A DNA stretch of 64,000 bases from AP-15 sp963703665. GTDB taxonomy: Bacteria; Pseudomonadota; Alphaproteobacteria; ATCC43930; CGMCC-115725. The notes below the pieces were generated by a model. That model was given only the letters and a program-made list of their open reading frames with translations, ran no database searches and was not told the DNA's origin. Location: the NCBI GenBank assembly GCA_963703665.1, contig CAVPFB010000006.1, forward strand, positions 496,001-560,000, in the 5' to 3' direction. This document shows, piece by piece, positions 1-9,555 of this stretch. A program made the position numbers and the translations under genes. Each line of letters begins with the position of its first letter. The stretch's first letter is position 1.

Positions 1-17
1 CGGACCCCGAGTGTGCG

Positions 18-1211
18 ATGCCCGAGCTTCCGGTGCCCGAGCTTCCGATGAACGACAGCGGCGGCTCGATCACGGTCCGCGTCCACGGCGCCATCGCCGA
101 AATTCCGGCGGCGGCTTGGGACGCCTGCGCCGGCGATGTCAATCCCAGCGTCTGCTACGCCTTTTTGAGCGCGCTCGAGGACAGCGGCTCGACGACCGCG
201 CGCACCGGCTGGAGCCCGCAGCATCTCTCGCTCGCCGCCGCCGACGGCACCATCGTCGGGGTGGTGCCGCTCTATGCCAAGTCGCACTCCTATGGCGAAT
301 ACGTGTTCGACTACGGCTGGGCCGACGCCTACGAGCGCGCCGGCGGCCGGTATTATCCCAAGCTCCTTTCCGGGGTGCCGTTCACCCCGGTGCCGGGACC
401 GCGGCTGCTGCTGCATCCACAGGCGCCGGCGCCGGCGCGCGCCCATCTGATCGCGGCGATGGTCGAGTTGGCGAACCGCCGGCATATCTCCTCGGTGCAC
501 GTCACCTTTCCCGAGCGTGCCGAGGCCGAAGCCTTGACCGAGGCCGGGTTTCTCGAGCGCATCGGCCAGCAGTTTCATTGGACCAACGACGGCTACCGCG
601 ATTTCGACGACTATCTCGCCGCGCTGAACTCGCGCAAGCGCAAGGCGGTCAAAAAGGAACGGCGCGAGGCCTTGGACGGCGGCCTGGAAATCGAGGTGTT
701 GACCGGGGCCGATCTGAACACCCGGCATTGGGATGCGTTCTACCGGTTCTATCTCGCCACCTCGGACCGCAAATGGGGCCAAGCCTACCTCAACCGCAAA
801 TTCTTCGCCCTGATCGGCGAGCGCATGCCGGAACGGGTGGTGCTGGTCATGGCGCAGCGCGGCGGAAAATATGTCGCGGGCGCGCTGAACCTGTTGGGCA
901 AAGAGACGATTTACGGCCGCAACTGGGGCAGCTACGGCGACTACAAATTCCTGCATTTCGAATGCTGCTATTACCGGGCGATCGAATTCGCCATCGCCCG
1001 CGGGCTGAAGCGGGTCGAGGCCGGCGCCCAGGGCACGCACAAGCTGCAGCGCGGCTATCTGCCGGTGCCGACCTACAGCGCCCACTGGCTGCCCGATCCC
1101 GGCTTTCGCCGCGCGGTCGCGCAATTTCTCGCCCGCGAGCGCGAGATGGTCGAGCGCAAGATCGAGGGACTTGCCGAATTCTCGCCGTTCCGGCGCGAAA
1201 TGGCGGAATAG
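18..1211 (+). CDS. FemAB-like GNAT acyltransferase (COG3146/DUF482 type)
   Basis: A protein of 397 residues (387 from the second ATG at 48). It resembles the GNAT-fold family once called 'peptidogalycan biosynthesis protein', whose substrate is not established. Visible family signatures are FDYGWADAYER near residue 95, the GVPFTPVPGPRLLL stretch near 118, a lysine/arginine patch NSRKRKAVKKER near 205, and EAGAQGTHKLQRGY near 335. No signal peptide or membrane helix is seen, so it should be cytosolic. The start is uncertain: the first codons are a short in-frame repeat (PELPV/PELPM) and neither ATG has a good Shine-Dalgarno. The upstream context lies outside the window. Confidence 0.8.
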   Translation: MPELPVPELPMNDSGGSITVRVHGAIAEIPAAAWDACAGDVNPSVCYAFLSALEDSGSTTARTGWSPQHLSLAAADGTIVGVVPLYAKSHSYGEYVFDYGWADAYERAGGRYYPKLLSGVPFTPVPGPRLLLHPQAPAPARAHLIAAMVELANRRHISSVHVTFPERAEAEALTEAGFLERIGQQFHWTNDGYRDFDDYLAALNSRKRKAVKKERREALDGGLEIEVLTGADLNTRHWDAFYRFYLATSDRKWGQAYLNRKFFALIGERMPERVVLVMAQRGGKYVAGALNLLGKETIYGRNWGSYGDYKFLHFECCYYRAIEFAIARGLKRVEAGAQGTHKLQRGYLPVPTYSAHWLPDPGFRRAVAQFLAREREMVERKIEGLAEFSPFRREMAE

Positions 1212-1310
1212 CCGGCCGCCGGGCCTCGGCGGGGCTCCGCGCACGTTGACCGGGAGCGCGCGTCTGGCGAGGATGCGCCGCGGCCGCGGGGTCAAAGAAA
1301 GGGGTGGAAC

Positions 1311-2948
1311 GTGTCATTATCGGGCGGCCAATACGACGCGCCGCATCTCGCGAGGAACCCTGCAAACTTCACGGCATTGACGCCGCTGTCGTTCCTGGCG
1401 CGTGCCGCCGCGGTCTATCCCGACAAGCCCGCGGTCGTGCACGGTGCTCTGCGCCATACCTATCGCGAGCTCTACGACCGCTGCCGGCGGCTGGCCGATG
1501 CGCTGCGCCGGCGCGGCATCGAGGGGGGCGACACGGTCGCGGTCCTGGCCCCGAACGTGCCGGCGCTGCTCGAGGCGCATTACGGGGTGCCGATGGCGGG
1601 GGCGGTGCTGAATGCCCTCAACTACCGTCTCGACGCGCGCTCGATCGCCTTTATCCTGGCGCATGGCGAGGCCAAGCTGTTGATCGCCGATCGAGAATTC
1701 GCCCCGACCGTGGCACCGGCGCTGGCCGAGCTCGGCCGTCCGTTGCCGCTGGTCGAGATCGCCGACCTGGCCGACGCTGCGACGCTCGGCGGGACCGAAT
1801 ACGAGACCTTCCTCGGTGAAGGGGATCCGGCGGCCGAATGGGCCGGCCCCGAGGACGAATGGGCGCCGATCTCGCTCAACTACACTTCGGGCACCACCGG
1901 CAACCCCAAGGGCGTGGTCTATCACCACCGCGGCGCCTTTCTGAACGCGCTCGGCAACGCGATCACTTTCGGGCTCGATCGCAATTCGGTTTATCTGTGG
2001 ACCCTGCCGATGTTCCACTGCAACGGCTGGACCTATCCCTGGGCGGTGACCGCGGTCGCCGGGACCCATGTCTGCCTGCGCCGGGTCGAGCCGGCTGCGA
2101 TCTTCGCCGCGATCGCCGAGCACCGCGTCACTCATCTGTGCGGCGCGCCGATCGTCTTGAACATGCTGGTGCACGCCCCGGCGACGGTGAAGCGCCGCTT
2201 CGACCATGTCGTCGAGGCCGCGACCGGCGGGGCCGCACCGCCCTCGGCGGTGATCGAGGCGATGGAGCGGATCGGGTTCCGTGTGACCCACCTTTACGGC
2301 CTGACCGAAAGCTACGGCCCCTCCACCGTCTGCGCCTGGCAGCAGGAGTGGGAGGCGCTGCCGGTCGCCGAGCGCGCCGGGCGGATGGCGCGGCAAGGGG
2401 TGGCGAGCCTGACCCTCGGCGGACAGCGGGTCGTCGACCCGGCGACCCTGGCCGATCTGCCGGCCGACGGCGCCACCCTCGGCGAGCTGGTATTGCGCAG
2501 CAACACGCTGATGAAGGGGTATCTGAAAAACCCGGCCGCGACCACGGGGGCGTTCGCGCAGGGCTGGTTCCACACCGGCGACCTCGCGGTCATGCACCCG
2601 GACGGCTATGTCGAGATCAAGGACCGGGCCAAGGACATCATCATCTCGGGCGGCGAAAACATCTCCTCGCTCGAAATCGAGGAAGTGCTCTATCGTCATC
2701 CGCAAATCCTCGAGGCGGCCGTCGTCGCCAAGCCCGACCCGGTCTGGGGCGAGACCCCCTGCGCCTTCGTCACCCTGAAGCCCGATGCCGGCATGATCGC
2801 GGCCGACGACATCATCGCCTGGTGCCGCGAGCATTTGGCGCATTTCAAGGCGCCGCGCACGGTCGTGTTCGGGCCATTGCCAAAAACCTCGACCGGCAAG
2901 ATCCAGAAATACGAATTGCGCGAACGCGCCAAGGAGCTTGGTAGATAA
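1311..2948 (+). CDS. AMP-binding acyl-CoA synthetase
   Basis: 545 residues, the usual length for an ANL-superfamily fatty acid or carboxylate:CoA ligase. It activates a carboxylic acid with ATP to an acyl-adenylate and then the CoA thioester. The P-loop YTSGTTGNPKG lies near residue 190, the aspartate motif WFHTGDLAV near 420, KDIIISGGENISS near 445, and the C-terminal catalytic lysine in PKTSTGKIQKYELR near 530. The GTG start at 1311 follows an AAAGG-type ribosome site. The likely substrate is a medium- or long-chain acid; the sequence alone does not decide it. An SDR and a phosphotransferase-family gene lie downstream on the same strand, after an A+T-rich gene, which suggests one lipid-related operon. 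Confidence 0.9.
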   Translation: MSLSGGQYDAPHLARNPANFTALTPLSFLARAAAVYPDKPAVVHGALRHTYRELYDRCRRLADALRRRGIEGGDTVAVLAPNVPALLEAHYGVPMAGAVLNALNYRLDARSIAFILAHGEAKLLIADREFAPTVAPALAELGRPLPLVEIADLADAATLGGTEYETFLGEGDPAAEWAGPEDEWAPISLNYTSGTTGNPKGVVYHHRGAFLNALGNAITFGLDRNSVYLWTLPMFHCNGWTYPWAVTAVAGTHVCLRRVEPAAIFAAIAEHRVTHLCGAPIVLNMLVHAPATVKRRFDHVVEAATGGAAPPSAVIEAMERIGFRVTHLYGLTESYGPSTVCAWQQEWEALPVAERAGRMARQGVASLTLGGQRVVDPATLADLPADGATLGELVLRSNTLMKGYLKNPAATTGAFAQGWFHTGDLAVMHPDGYVEIKDRAKDIIISGGENISSLEIEEVLYRHPQILEAAVVAKPDPVWGETPCAFVTLKPDAGMIAADDIIAWCREHLAHFKAPRTVVFGPLPKTSTGKIQKYELRERAKELGR

Positions 2949-2970
2949 TTTCCCACTTGGGTTAAATTCT

Positions 2971-3498
2971 ATGCAATGTAATTTTGCGGATGTTCCTGTA
3001 TACAGAATTGCACAAGAGCGATATTATGTCGAAAGAGAAGCTTATGTTAATCGATCGATGTATCCGCCAAACGACCCTTGGTCCGAGCAAACCCGGGAAC
3101 TTCATAAGCGCGACCCCCATCTCTACATCCCTTTTAGGGATCACCTAGAGAGGTCGTATGGGGGCATGTGGCGATTTAATGAGATCATTGGATACATCCG
3201 TGTCCATTTTTTTGGATCTCAGATCCGAGGAGAGTATTTCTCGGTGATTAAAAAGCGGATGGTGCGCACAAGACGAAAGGTTTTCGAATATCGTACTCAC
3301 AAGCTTGCTCCAGAGATCAACGTGCCGCCAGAACTCAGTAGCGATGAGCTTTTTAAGCTGGTGAAGCAATACCTCGCAGACTGCCGGCAAGAGCTTCCGG
3401 GACGGCACATTGATGAGACGATGTTGGATGCGTTCGGTCCGTATGTTGACTGGCACCGCCTTTACATGGACCAGCTTCAGCAACGGAAGGTAGCATGA
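2971..3498 (+). CDS. Unrecognised protein, A+T-rich
   Basis: About 175 residues from ATG 2971. An upstream TTG at 2938 would overlap the ligase and sits too close to its AAGGAG. I recognise no family. The product is basic and aromatic-rich (HKRDPHLYIPFRDHLERSYG; IKKRMVRTRRKVF), with no signal peptide or membrane helix. Base composition is strikingly low for the window (about 37% G+C over 3001-3060 by my count), pointing to recent acquisition. Its stop overlaps the start of the following SDR gene by four bases (ATGA), so it is positioned for translational coupling inside the lipid-gene operon. Function unknown. Confidence 0.7.
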   Translation: MQCNFADVPVYRIAQERYYVEREAYVNRSMYPPNDPWSEQTRELHKRDPHLYIPFRDHLERSYGGMWRFNEIIGYIRVHFFGSQIRGEYFSVIKKRMVRTRRKVFEYRTHKLAPEINVPPELSSDELFKLVKQYLADCRQELPGRHIDETMLDAFGPYVDWHRLYMDQLQQRKVA

Positions 3499-4268
3499 CC
3501 GCGTTGCCCAGCTTCGACCTCAGCGGGCAGGTGGCGCTGGTGACCGGCGCGTCGAGCGGGATCGGGCGACATTTGGCATTGCTGCTGGCCGCTGCCGGGG
3601 CCGAGGTGGCATTGGCCGCGCGGCGCGCCGACCGGCTCGCCGAGGTGGCGCGCGAGATCGCGGCGCAGGGCGGCAATTGCCTGCCGGTGGCGCTCGATGT
3701 GACCCGCTCCGACAGCGCCGCCGCCGCGGTCGCCGCGGCCGAGCAGCGGCTCGGGCCGCTCACCCTCCTCGTCAACAATGCCGGGGTCGTCGTCTCCAAG
3801 CCCGTGCTCGAGCACACCGAGGAGGACTGGGATCACGTCCTCGACACCAACCTGAAGGGCGCCTGGCTGATGGCCCGCGAATTCGCTGGCCATCTGGTCG
3901 ACCGGCAGCGGCCGGGACGGATCGTCAACATCGCCTCGGTGCTGGGCTCGCGGACCATCGCGCGGGTGCCGAGCTATTGCGCCGCCAAGGCCGGGCTCAT
4001 TCATCTGACCCATGTGCTGGCGATGGAGCTGGCGCGCCACGGGATCCTCGTCAACGCGCTGGCGCCCGGCTATGTCGAGACCGATTTCAACCGCGAGTTC
4101 CTCGCGAGCGAAGCCGGCAAAAGGCTCGCCGGGCGCATCCCGTTGCGCCGCGTCGCGCAGCCGGACGATCTCGACGGCGCGATGCTGCTGTTGGCGTCGC
4201 CGGCGGGGGCCTATATCACCGGCGCGGTCATCGCGGTCGATGGCGGGCACGCGGTCGCCGCGATCTGA
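3495..4268 (+). CDS. SDR-family oxidoreductase
   Basis: 257 residues of a classical short-chain dehydrogenase/reductase, related to 3-oxoacyl-ACP reductases. The Rossmann motif TGASSGIG is at residues 17-24, NNAG follows near 94, a catalytic serine lies in NIASVLGS near 140, and the YxxxK pair is in SYCAAKAG near 158. The C-terminal ITGAVIAVDGG is typical of this family. It reduces or oxidises a hydroxyl/keto group with NAD(P)(H); the substrate is not evident. The ATG overlaps the stop of the A+T-rich gene (ATGA), and its own 3' end overlaps the next gene. Confidence 0.92.
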   Translation: MTALPSFDLSGQVALVTGASSGIGRHLALLLAAAGAEVALAARRADRLAEVAREIAAQGGNCLPVALDVTRSDSAAAAVAAAEQRLGPLTLLVNNAGVVVSKPVLEHTEEDWDHVLDTNLKGAWLMAREFAGHLVDRQRPGRIVNIASVLGSRTIARVPSYCAAKAGLIHLTHVLAMELARHGILVNALAPGYVETDFNREFLASEAGKRLAGRIPLRRVAQPDDLDGAMLLLASPAGAYITGAVIAVDGGHAVAAI

Positions 4269-5829
4269 TGCGGCCGCCGGCGCCGACGACCGCGGCGCGG
4301 CGCTGGCGCGGTTTCTCGCCGAGGCGAGCGGGGCGAGAGGCTGCGAGGTTACCGGGCTCGCCCCGCTCAGCGGCGGCTCGATCCAGGAGAATTGGGGGCT
4401 CGACGCGTCTTTCTCGGGGGGCCGGCTCGATGGCGAGCAGCGTCTGGTGCTGCGCGCCGCGGCCTTGACCGGGGTGCCGTCGAGCCTCGACCGCCTGCAG
4501 GAATTCGCGGTGCTTAAGGCGGCGTTCGCGGCCGGAGTGACGGTGCCCGAACCGCTGTTCGCCGAGGCCGGCCAGGCGGTCTTCGGCAAGCCCTTTTTTG
4601 TCATGCGCCGGGCATCGGGCACCGCCGCCGCCCATCGCATCACCCGCGACCCGGCGCTCGATCCGGCATTGCCGATGGTCGCAGGGCGGCTCGGGCGGGA
4701 ACTCGCCCGGGTTCACCGGATTCGGCCGCCGCGGCCCGATCTCGGCTTTCTCGCACGCTATGAGGAAAGCGGGCCGGTGCAGCAGATTGCCGCTTTTCGC
4801 GCCTATCTCGACCGGCATTCTGCGCCGCGGCCGGTGCTGGAATGGGGCATCCGCTGGCTCGAAACCCATCTGCCGGCGCCGGTCGCGCCGGTCTTGTGCC
4901 ACCATGATTTCCGCACCGGCAACTACCTGCTCGACGGCGACCGGCTGACCGGCATTCTCGATTGGGAATTCGCCGGATGGGGCGACCCGCACGAGGACAT
5001 CGGCTGGTTCTGCTGCAAGGGCTGGCGCTTTGCCCGGCTCGACCGCGAAGCCGGCGGGATCGCCGACCGTGCGCCCTTCTACCGCGGCTACGAGCGCGAG
5101 AGCGGCGTCGACATCGACCCGCTGCGGGTGCGCTTCTGGGAGGTGCTGGCGAGCGTGCGCTGGGCGGTGATCGCCTTGCAGCAGAGCGACCGGCATATTG
5201 CGGCCGGCGAGCGCAGCCTCGATCTCGCGCTGACCGGGCGCCGCGCCGGCGAATGCGAGCTGGAGATCCTGATGCTGCTCGATCCCGGGCGCGCCCCAAC
5301 CTCGCGACCTTCCGGTGGACGAAGCTCGCCGCCGCCCACCGCGGCGGAGCAGCCGGCGACGCACGATCTGCCGCGCGGCACGGCATTGCTCGCGGTCGCC
5401 CGCGACGTCTTGCTGAACGACCTCTTGCCGCTGTTGCCGCCGGAGCGCCGCCTCGACGCGCTGCTTGTCGCCAACTGCATGGCGCTCGCCGAGCGCGAGG
5501 CAACGGCGGACGGTGCGCCAGCCGAGGACATTTGCCCAGACCTGGCGCTGCTCTACGGGGACGAGACGTGGGGCCGGCCTCCACCCCAACCCTCCCCCAT
5601 GGCCACGGGGGAGGGTTGGACCCGCGCCAGCGGGAGGGCGGGGGCTGGCAGGGACCCGACATCGAGGCTCGCGGAGCTGCTTGGCCGCTTCGCCCGCGAG
5701 CTGCGCATCGGCGCCTTCGAGAATTCGCCGCAGCGCGAGGCCCGCGCACGCGCTATCCTGTGGCAATTGACTGTCGCCAGGCTGCGCTTGGCAAACCCGA
5801 GGTTTCTCGCCGCCAACGGCCTTGCCTAG
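4240..5829 (+). CDS. Phosphotransferase-family protein fused to DUF6285-like domain
   Basis: About 529 residues in one frame. Residues 10-345 form an APH/choline-kinase-like fold: the catalytic loop is CHHDFRTGNYLL and the metal-binding aspartate is in GILDWEFAGWGDPHEDI. After a low-complexity linker, residues from about 385 (TALLAVARDVLLNDLLPLLP ... ANCMALAERE) resemble DUF6285, which in many bacteria is a separate gene beside such phosphotransferases and acyl-CoA dehydrogenases. The ATG at 4240 lies inside the end of the SDR; no better in-frame start is visible. An in-frame 13-bp inverted repeat (5586-5619) inserts the peptide PPPQPSPMATGEG. Role: probably acyl-CoA or alcohol related; inferred only. 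Confidence 0.8.
   Translation: MAGTRSPRSDAAAGADDRGAALARFLAEASGARGCEVTGLAPLSGGSIQENWGLDASFSGGRLDGEQRLVLRAAALTGVPSSLDRLQEFAVLKAAFAAGVTVPEPLFAEAGQAVFGKPFFVMRRASGTAAAHRITRDPALDPALPMVAGRLGRELARVHRIRPPRPDLGFLARYEESGPVQQIAAFRAYLDRHSAPRPVLEWGIRWLETHLPAPVAPVLCHHDFRTGNYLLDGDRLTGILDWEFAGWGDPHEDIGWFCCKGWRFARLDREAGGIADRAPFYRGYERESGVDIDPLRVRFWEVLASVRWAVIALQQSDRHIAAGERSLDLALTGRRAGECELEILMLLDPGRAPTSRPSGGRSSPPPTAAEQPATHDLPRGTALLAVARDVLLNDLLPLLPPERRLDALLVANCMALAEREATADGAPAEDICPDLALLYGDETWGRPPPQPSPMATGEGWTRASGRAGAGRDPTSRLAELLGRFARELRIGAFENSPQREARARAILWQLTVARLRLANPRFLAANGLA
5586..5619. repeat. Palindromic element inside a coding region
   Basis: A perfect 13-bp inverted repeat (CCAACCCTCCCCC and its complement) around an 8-base loop containing ATGGCCA. 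It lies in frame within the linker of the phosphotransferase-DUF6285 gene. A related but shorter hairpin with the same ACCCTCCC core occurs at 30623-30646 between tyrS and anmK, so this looks like a dispersed repeat family rather than local chance. Confidence 0.7.
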
Positions 5830-5851
5830 CCGGGCGGCCGCTGCGGAAAGG

Positions 5852-6943
5852 ATGATCGTGCCGCAAGCCCGTGTCCGCCAGGCGATCGAAGCGTTCGCCG
5901 CCGGCGAGATCGTCGTCGTCACCGACGATGACGACCGCGAGAACGAAGGCGATCTGATCCTCGCCGCGGTCCACGCGACGCCGGAAAAGATGGCGTTTAT
6001 CGTCCGCCACACCTGTGGCATCGTCTGCGCGCCATTGACCGGCGAGATCGCCCGGCGGCTGCATCTGGCGCCGATGGTCGCCGACAACGACGCGATCCAC
6101 GGCACCGCCTTTACCGTCTCGGTCGATTACCGCCACGGCACGACGACCGGAATTTCGGCCGACGACCGCACCGCGACGATCCGCAACCTCGCCAACAACA
6201 ATACCGGCCGCTCGGATTTTGTCCGGCCGGGCCATATCTTTCCGCTGATCGCCAAGGAGGGCGGCGTGCTGATGCGCTCCGGCCATACCGAGGCGGCGAT
6301 CGATTTCTGCCGGCTCGCCGGACTGGAGCCGGTGGCGGCGATCTGCGAGCTGGTCAACGACGACGGCAGCGTCATGCGCGGGCCCCAGGTCACCTCCTTT
6401 GCCGAACGGCATGCGCTGAGGCGCATTTCGGTGGCCGATCTGATCGCCTATCGCCAGGCGCGCGAAAAGCTCGTGACCAGGGTCGCCGAGTTCAAGGTCG
6501 CGAGCGAGATCGGCGAGCTGGCCGGCTATGCTTATGTGACGCCGTTCGACAAGGTGCACCACTATGCCTTTGTCTACGGCACGATCGGCGACGGCGCCCG
6601 GGTTCCGACCCGGCTGCATCGCGCCAACGTGCTCGACGACGTGTTCGGCGGAGCCAAGCCGGTCCACGCCGCCCTCGACCATTTCAAGGCCGCCGGGCAG
6701 GGCGTGCTGGTTTATCTGCGCGACGGCGCCTCGGGCGTGCCGGCCTCGACCGTCGGCGAGGAGACGACCTCCTCGGAGCGCGAGCGCAATGTGCAGTGGC
6801 GCGAGGTCGGGCTCGGCGCGCAGATCCTGCGCGACCTGCGGATCTCGTCGATCCAGCTGTTGGCGACCCGCTCGCGCACCTATGTCGGCCTCGCCGGCTT
6901 CGGCATCGAGATCATCGAGACCGAGCCGCTCGAAGGCGAATAG
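5852..6943 (+). CDS. ribB: RibBA-type 3,4-dihydroxy-2-butanone-4-phosphate synthase with degenerate cyclohydrolase domain
   Basis: 363 residues from ATG 5852 (GGAAAGG upstream); a TTG at 5822 would add ten. The N-terminal half is DHBP synthase, which turns ribulose 5-phosphate into the four-carbon riboflavin precursor. It shows DDDDRENEGDLI near residue 25, HTCGIVCAPLT near 57 and FVRPGHIFPLIAKEGG near 127. The C-terminal half has the GTP cyclohydrolase II fold region, but the zinc-ligand cysteines expected around 'GARVPTRLHRANVLDDVFGG' are absent. It should therefore not open GTP, as in many alphaproteobacterial RibBA proteins. A separate RibA is expected elsewhere. It is not obviously co-operonic with other rib genes here. 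Confidence 0.92.
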   Translation: MIVPQARVRQAIEAFAAGEIVVVTDDDDRENEGDLILAAVHATPEKMAFIVRHTCGIVCAPLTGEIARRLHLAPMVADNDAIHGTAFTVSVDYRHGTTTGISADDRTATIRNLANNNTGRSDFVRPGHIFPLIAKEGGVLMRSGHTEAAIDFCRLAGLEPVAAICELVNDDGSVMRGPQVTSFAERHALRRISVADLIAYRQAREKLVTRVAEFKVASEIGELAGYAYVTPFDKVHHYAFVYGTIGDGARVPTRLHRANVLDDVFGGAKPVHAALDHFKAAGQGVLVYLRDGASGVPASTVGEETTSSERERNVQWREVGLGAQILRDLRISSIQLLATRSRTYVGLAGFGIEIIETEPLEGE

Positions 6944-6975
6944 CGGAGCATCGCGATGCAGACCGGGGAGCGGTG

Positions 6976-8257
6976 ATGGGTCCGGCGAAAAAGCTGCATT
7001 ACGCCTGGATCGTCGCCGGGGTTACCTTTGTGGTCGGGCTGCTGACCGCGGGGGTGCGCGCCGCCCCCGGCGTGCTGATCGTGCCGCTCGAGCGCGAATT
7101 TTCCTGGTCGCCGGCGACGATATCCTTCGCGATCGGCATCAATCTCTTGCTTTATGGGCTGGTCGGTCCGTTCGCCGCTGCGGTGATGGACCGTTTTGGC
7201 GTGCGCCGCACGATGACGCTGGCGCTGGCGGTAACCGCTGCGGCGGTGGCGCTGTCGCCGGCGATGCGCCAGGCGTGGCAGCTGGTGCTGCTGTGGGGCG
7301 TGGTCGTCGGGCTCGGCACCGGCGTCATCGGCGCCTTCATTGCGGCCTATATTGCGGCGCGCTGGTTCCGCCGCCGCCAGGGGCTGGTCGTCGGCGTGCT
7401 GACCGCCGCCAATGCCGCCGGGCAGCTGGTGTTTCTGCCCAACCTCGCCGTGCTCGTCAGCGATTTCGGATGGCGCGTGATGGCGCTGGTCCTGGCCGGC
7501 ACCGTCGTTGTTTTTATTCCGCTGGTTGCATTGCTGATGCGCAACCGGCCGGGCGATTTAGGGCTGGCGCCCTATGGCGACGAGCGCGGTCCGCGACCTG
7601 AAGAGCCGATTCCGGGCAATCCTTTGACGGTGGCGTTCCGCGCGCTGGGCGACGGTGCGCGCAAACGCGATTTCTGGCTGATCGCCGGCGGCTACTTCGT
7701 TTGCGGCGCCACCACCAACGGGCTGATCGGGACCCACCTGATCCCGGCCTGCGTCGATCACGGGCTCAGCGAGGTGGCCGGCGCCAGCGTCCTCGCCGCG
7801 GCGGGCGTGTTCAGCTTCATCGGCGGGACGTTGTCGGGCTGGCTCAGCGACCGTTGCGACAACCGCCTGCTGCTCGCCTGGTATTACGGGCTGCGCGGCT
7901 TGGCCCTGATGTATCTGCCGTTCGCCTTTGGCCAGTCGATCTTTGGGCTGCCGCTGTTCGCGGTGTTTTACGGGCTCGACTGGATCGCCAGCGTGCCGCC
8001 GACCGTGCGTCTGCTCAACCGGACCTTCGGGACCGCGAAGACCGGCATCATGGTCGCCTGGATCACGGTCATCCACCAGTTCGGCGGCGCTACGGCGGCC
8101 TATCTCGGCGGGTGTCTCGCGCACCGTTTTCGGCACCTATTTCGAGGCGTTCATGGTGGCCGGCCTGTTGTTGATCGGGGCCGCGGTTATGGTTCTGTTC
8201 ATCGGCATCAGCGGGCGCGGGGTCGAGCCCGCCGACGCGGCGCTCGCCGCCGAGTAG
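6976..8257 (+). CDS. MFS transporter (frameshifted near 8110)
   Basis: A 12-helix major facilitator of roughly 427 residues, similar to monocarboxylate-type MFS carriers. The N-terminus is MGPAKKLHYAWIVAGVTF, the loop motif DRFGVRRTM follows helix 2, and the second half begins near KRDFWLIAGGYFVCGA. The frame breaks within a G run at about 8110. Dropping one G continues the protein as GGVSRTVFGTYFEAFMVAG to the stop at 8257, which restores the last helices. I regard this as a probable sequencing insertion. The cargo is unknown. It starts 30 bases after ribB, possibly in the same transcript. Confidence 0.85.
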
Positions 8258-8315
8258 CCGGCTCATCGGGACGCGCCGCCGGAATTTTCTTCGAAACGAG
8301 CAGATCGGGGGTGTG

Positions 8316-9014
8316 ATGTCGAGGGCAGTAGCCTTTGCGTCGTGGTTGCCGGCTCTCCTGGTTCTGATCCTGAGCATTCTTGCGGTGACCGTCGCCGCCG
8401 CGCCCGCCGCTGCTGCATCGGCCAGGCGGCGGCGCATGGCGGCGGTCGCCCTGCTCGGCGCGCTCGCCGTCGCCGCGACCGCCTGGCAGGCGCACGATGC
8501 CGCCGACCGGATCGCCCGCCTCGTTCGGGACAACCGGTCCGGCCAGCTCGCCGCCGCGCAGGTCCAAACCCTCGAGAATCAGATGGCAAACTTGAAGGAA
8601 AGCGTCCGCGGCCGCACTTTGAGCGCCGGCATCGCAGCCAAGCTCGCCGATTATCTGCGCCAATTCGGCGCCCGCGAGGTCGTGGTCTCGTGCGCGCCGG
8701 ACGACATCGAAGCCTACCACTATGCCACGCAAATCGCCGATGTTCTGAAAGCCGCAAATTGGGACGCCCGCGGGCCCGAGACGACGACGATATTCGGCGC
8801 CGTCAGGGCGATGGCGATCAATGTCTACGACAACGGCAAAAGCGGCGCCGACACCGCCAAGATATTGCTCGATGGTTTCGCCAAATTCGGCGTCCCCTAT
8901 CAAAGCCAGGTGCCGCCGAGCGAAGCGCTGCCGGAAAACGAGACGGTCGAGCTGTTCGTCGCCACCAAGCCGTCACCGCCGGCGGAAGCCGAAGCGGGGC
9001 GGACGCCGCAATAG
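8316..9014 (+). CDS. Membrane-anchored hypothetical protein
   Basis: 232 residues from ATG 8316 (an adjacent GTG at 8313 is also possible). Two hydrophobic helices at residues 5-25 and 38-55 are followed by a short heptad-like stretch (AAAQVQTLENQMANLKESV) and a soluble domain of about 150 residues. That domain carries CAPDDIEAYHYATQIADVLKAA, which looks like an alpha/beta fold with an alternating strand/helix pattern. I recognise no named family. Probably an inner-membrane protein with a periplasmic or cytosolic domain of unknown role. Confidence 0.75.
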   Translation: MSRAVAFASWLPALLVLILSILAVTVAAAPAAAASARRRRMAAVALLGALAVAATAWQAHDAADRIARLVRDNRSGQLAAAQVQTLENQMANLKESVRGRTLSAGIAAKLADYLRQFGAREVVVSCAPDDIEAYHYATQIADVLKAANWDARGPETTTIFGAVRAMAINVYDNGKSGADTAKILLDGFAKFGVPYQSQVPPSEALPENETVELFVATKPSPPAEAEAGRTPQ

Positions 9015-9555
9015 GACGCGGCAGCCCGTCGGGTCGGCCGGTCTGCCGAACGTATCGGGAATACGGCCGAGGTTCCCGGCCGGCTTTCTCGGCGCGGCCG
9101 CTGCCCTCGATGCGATCGATTTCCATGCGGCGCCGGCGGCTAAACCGCAACCGTTTGTTCCGGGTGAAATCCTCGGCGACATCCGAGATGGGCGACGCCG
9201 GCTCGCGCAACCAAGTAGCCGTCCTGCACGTATCGGTTCGCGCGGCGAATTCCGGCAAAGATGGCAGGACGCGATGGTCGGCAGGAAACCGGGACAGATC
9301 GTTTCTGAGCGCAGCGGCGAGACCGCGGTAGCCGAATTCATCAGGACGAGGGGCGTCACCCGCTGCCCGACGGCCTGCGTGCTGCCGACCCAGGGCTCGG
9401 TTCCGGCGGCCGACCGTGCCGAATTGGAAGAGTACGCGGCGGCGCGCGACCGGGTGCGCCGGGCGCGGGCGGCGACGCGTCAGCACGCATTCTTTCCTGG
9501 TTTGCTCGCTCGGCCGCCTGGGCAATAGAAAGCGGCTCGCGTCGGAAGGCGGCCC
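9015..9555. other. Gap without a supported gene
   Basis: This stretch is G+C-rich. It carries long open frames on both strands, but none has family resemblance, a convincing start or coding-like amino-acid usage. No repeat or RNA gene was recognised. Confidence 0.5.

Noticed and set aside
1317..2843. Minus-strand frame of 508 codons
   Set aside because: Antisense shadow of the acyl-CoA ligase, which has full motifs on the plus strand.
4228..6105. Long minus-strand open frame of 625 codons
   Set aside because: It is antisense to the phosphotransferase fusion and ribB, with arginine/proline-rich composition and no family resemblance; long antisense frames are expected at this G+C.
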